Below, in pieces: positions 63,736-64,000 of a stretch of 64,000 nucleotides of DNA (positions within the stretch are counted from its first letter, which is position 1; each line of letters begins with the position of its first letter). Position numbers and translations under genes: made by a program. The stretch lies in the NCBI RefSeq assembly GCF_029024625.1, contig NZ_CP118953.1, positions 496,001 through 560,000 on the forward strand. Direction: 5' to 3'. The notes below the pieces were generated by a model, which had not been told where the DNA came from, ran no database searches, and saw nothing but the letters and a program-made list of their open reading frames with translations. The DNA is from Staphylococcus chromogenes. GTDB taxonomy: Bacteria; Bacillota; Bacilli; Staphylococcales; Staphylococcaceae.

Positions 63736-63790
63736 AGGTCAGACCTAATAGTGATTGTACACATGCCACACTATTAGCGTTTGACCTTAA
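63736..63790 (+). terminator. Expression-platform hairpin of the SAM riboswitch
   Basis: AGGTCAGACCTAATAGTG at 63736-63753 pairs with CACTATTAGCGTTTGACCT at 63769-63787, with one bulged region. A weak TAAATTTT tail follows. It should be the OFF-state terminator. Confidence 0.65.
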
Positions 63791-63809
63791 ATTTTGTGAG
63801 GAGATTATA

Positions 63810-64000
63810 ATGTCTAAAGAAATAAAAGAGCAAGCAAGCGGTTGGGCGTTAATCCCATTGGTTGTATTTATCTGTATCTTTTTAGGCGCAGGTATTATTA
63901 CAAAAGACTTTACCTTTATGCCGCTGAATGTCGCTGCGATTGTAGGCGTCATCATTGCGTTAGTCATGAATCCTAAAGAAAAATTTACAGAAAAAGTCGA
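63810..64000 (+). CDS. metT: NhaC-superfamily methionine-type transporter MetT (partial)
   Basis: The first 63 codons of a membrane protein beginning MSKEIKEQASGWALIPLVVF, with two membrane segments seen before the window ends. The family is the NhaC ion transporter group. Control by a SAM-I riboswitch indicates sulphur amino acid metabolism; S-box-linked NhaC members have been proposed as methionine transporters (MetT). GTGAGGAG precedes ATG 63810. The name rests mostly on the riboswitch. Confidence 0.72.
   Translation, partial: MSKEIKEQASGWALIPLVVFICIFLGAGIITKDFTFMPLNVAAIVGVIIALVMNPKEKFTEKV

Overview
The window is AT-rich, densely coded chromosomal DNA from a Staphylococcus. The evidence is the set of recognisable staphylococcal loci in their usual company: hssRS-hrtBA with its operator, tcaR-tcaA, an iruO-like reductase with a Fur box, lctP with a Rex operator, mqo, rpiA-lyrA-hutG, hutU-hutI, fni, and a glucose porter like S. 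epidermidis GlcP. The species cannot be fixed from these bases. I see no rRNA, tRNA, CRISPR array, prophage or intact insertion sequence, so this is mostly core chromosome with small decayed mobile remnants.

Layout. 1-5.7 kb: peptidase, two exporters, small proteins, galU. 5.8-11.9 kb: a 706-residue AraC regulator, a 578-bp gene-free stretch that may encode a divergent RNA, a MarR/CorA-like pair, and a Na/Pi cotransporter behind a Pho-box-like repeat. 12-18.6 kb: copper module (CopC-CopD fusion, YcnI, DUF2871), GNAT, IruO-like reductase, GlcP-type porter with two cre-like sites, and a quinone-oxidoreductase-like protein. 18.7-25.1 kb: GNAT, TpgX-like lipoprotein, lactate permease, GT4 glycosyltransferase, malate:quinone oxidoreductase. 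25.2-34.9 kb: haem sensing and efflux (hssRS/hrtBA), AbgT transporter, DUF218 protein, tcaR-tcaA, TetR. 34.9-35.5 kb: gene-free scar with a 139-bp MITE-like element, a solo IS end and a gene fragment. 35.5-46.6 kb: membrane protein, thioredoxin-like protein, esterase-like protein, PTS-like IIC, thioesterase, fni, Zur-type COG0523 GTPase, gltS, an AraC regulator divergent from a GH2-like protein without catalytic domain, and an NhaC antiporter. 46.7-54.5 kb: DNA glycosylase, DUF805, ABC exporter, YnfA, XRE, SRPBCC, MOSC, rpiA, lyrA. 54.7-64 kb: histidine degradation (hutG, LysR, YjiH, hutU, hutI), SulP transporter, M20 hydrolase, and a SAM-I riboswitch ahead of a MetT/NhaC gene cut by the window end.

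The genes form several metal and redox circuits. Haem stress is read by HssS and answered by HrtBA, iron starvation by the Fur-box reductase, zinc starvation by the COG0523 protein, NADH/NAD balance by Rex at lctP, phosphate by a probable Pho box, sugar by cre sites at glcP, and methionine by the SAM riboswitch. The most unusual items are the scar at 34.9-35.4 kb, the possible structured leader of mqo, the possible RNA opposite the large AraC gene, the non-catalytic GH2 protein, an esterase without its catalytic histidine, a histidine-rich tail on LyrA, and a four-codon ORF carrying the strong ribosome site in front of the SulP gene.
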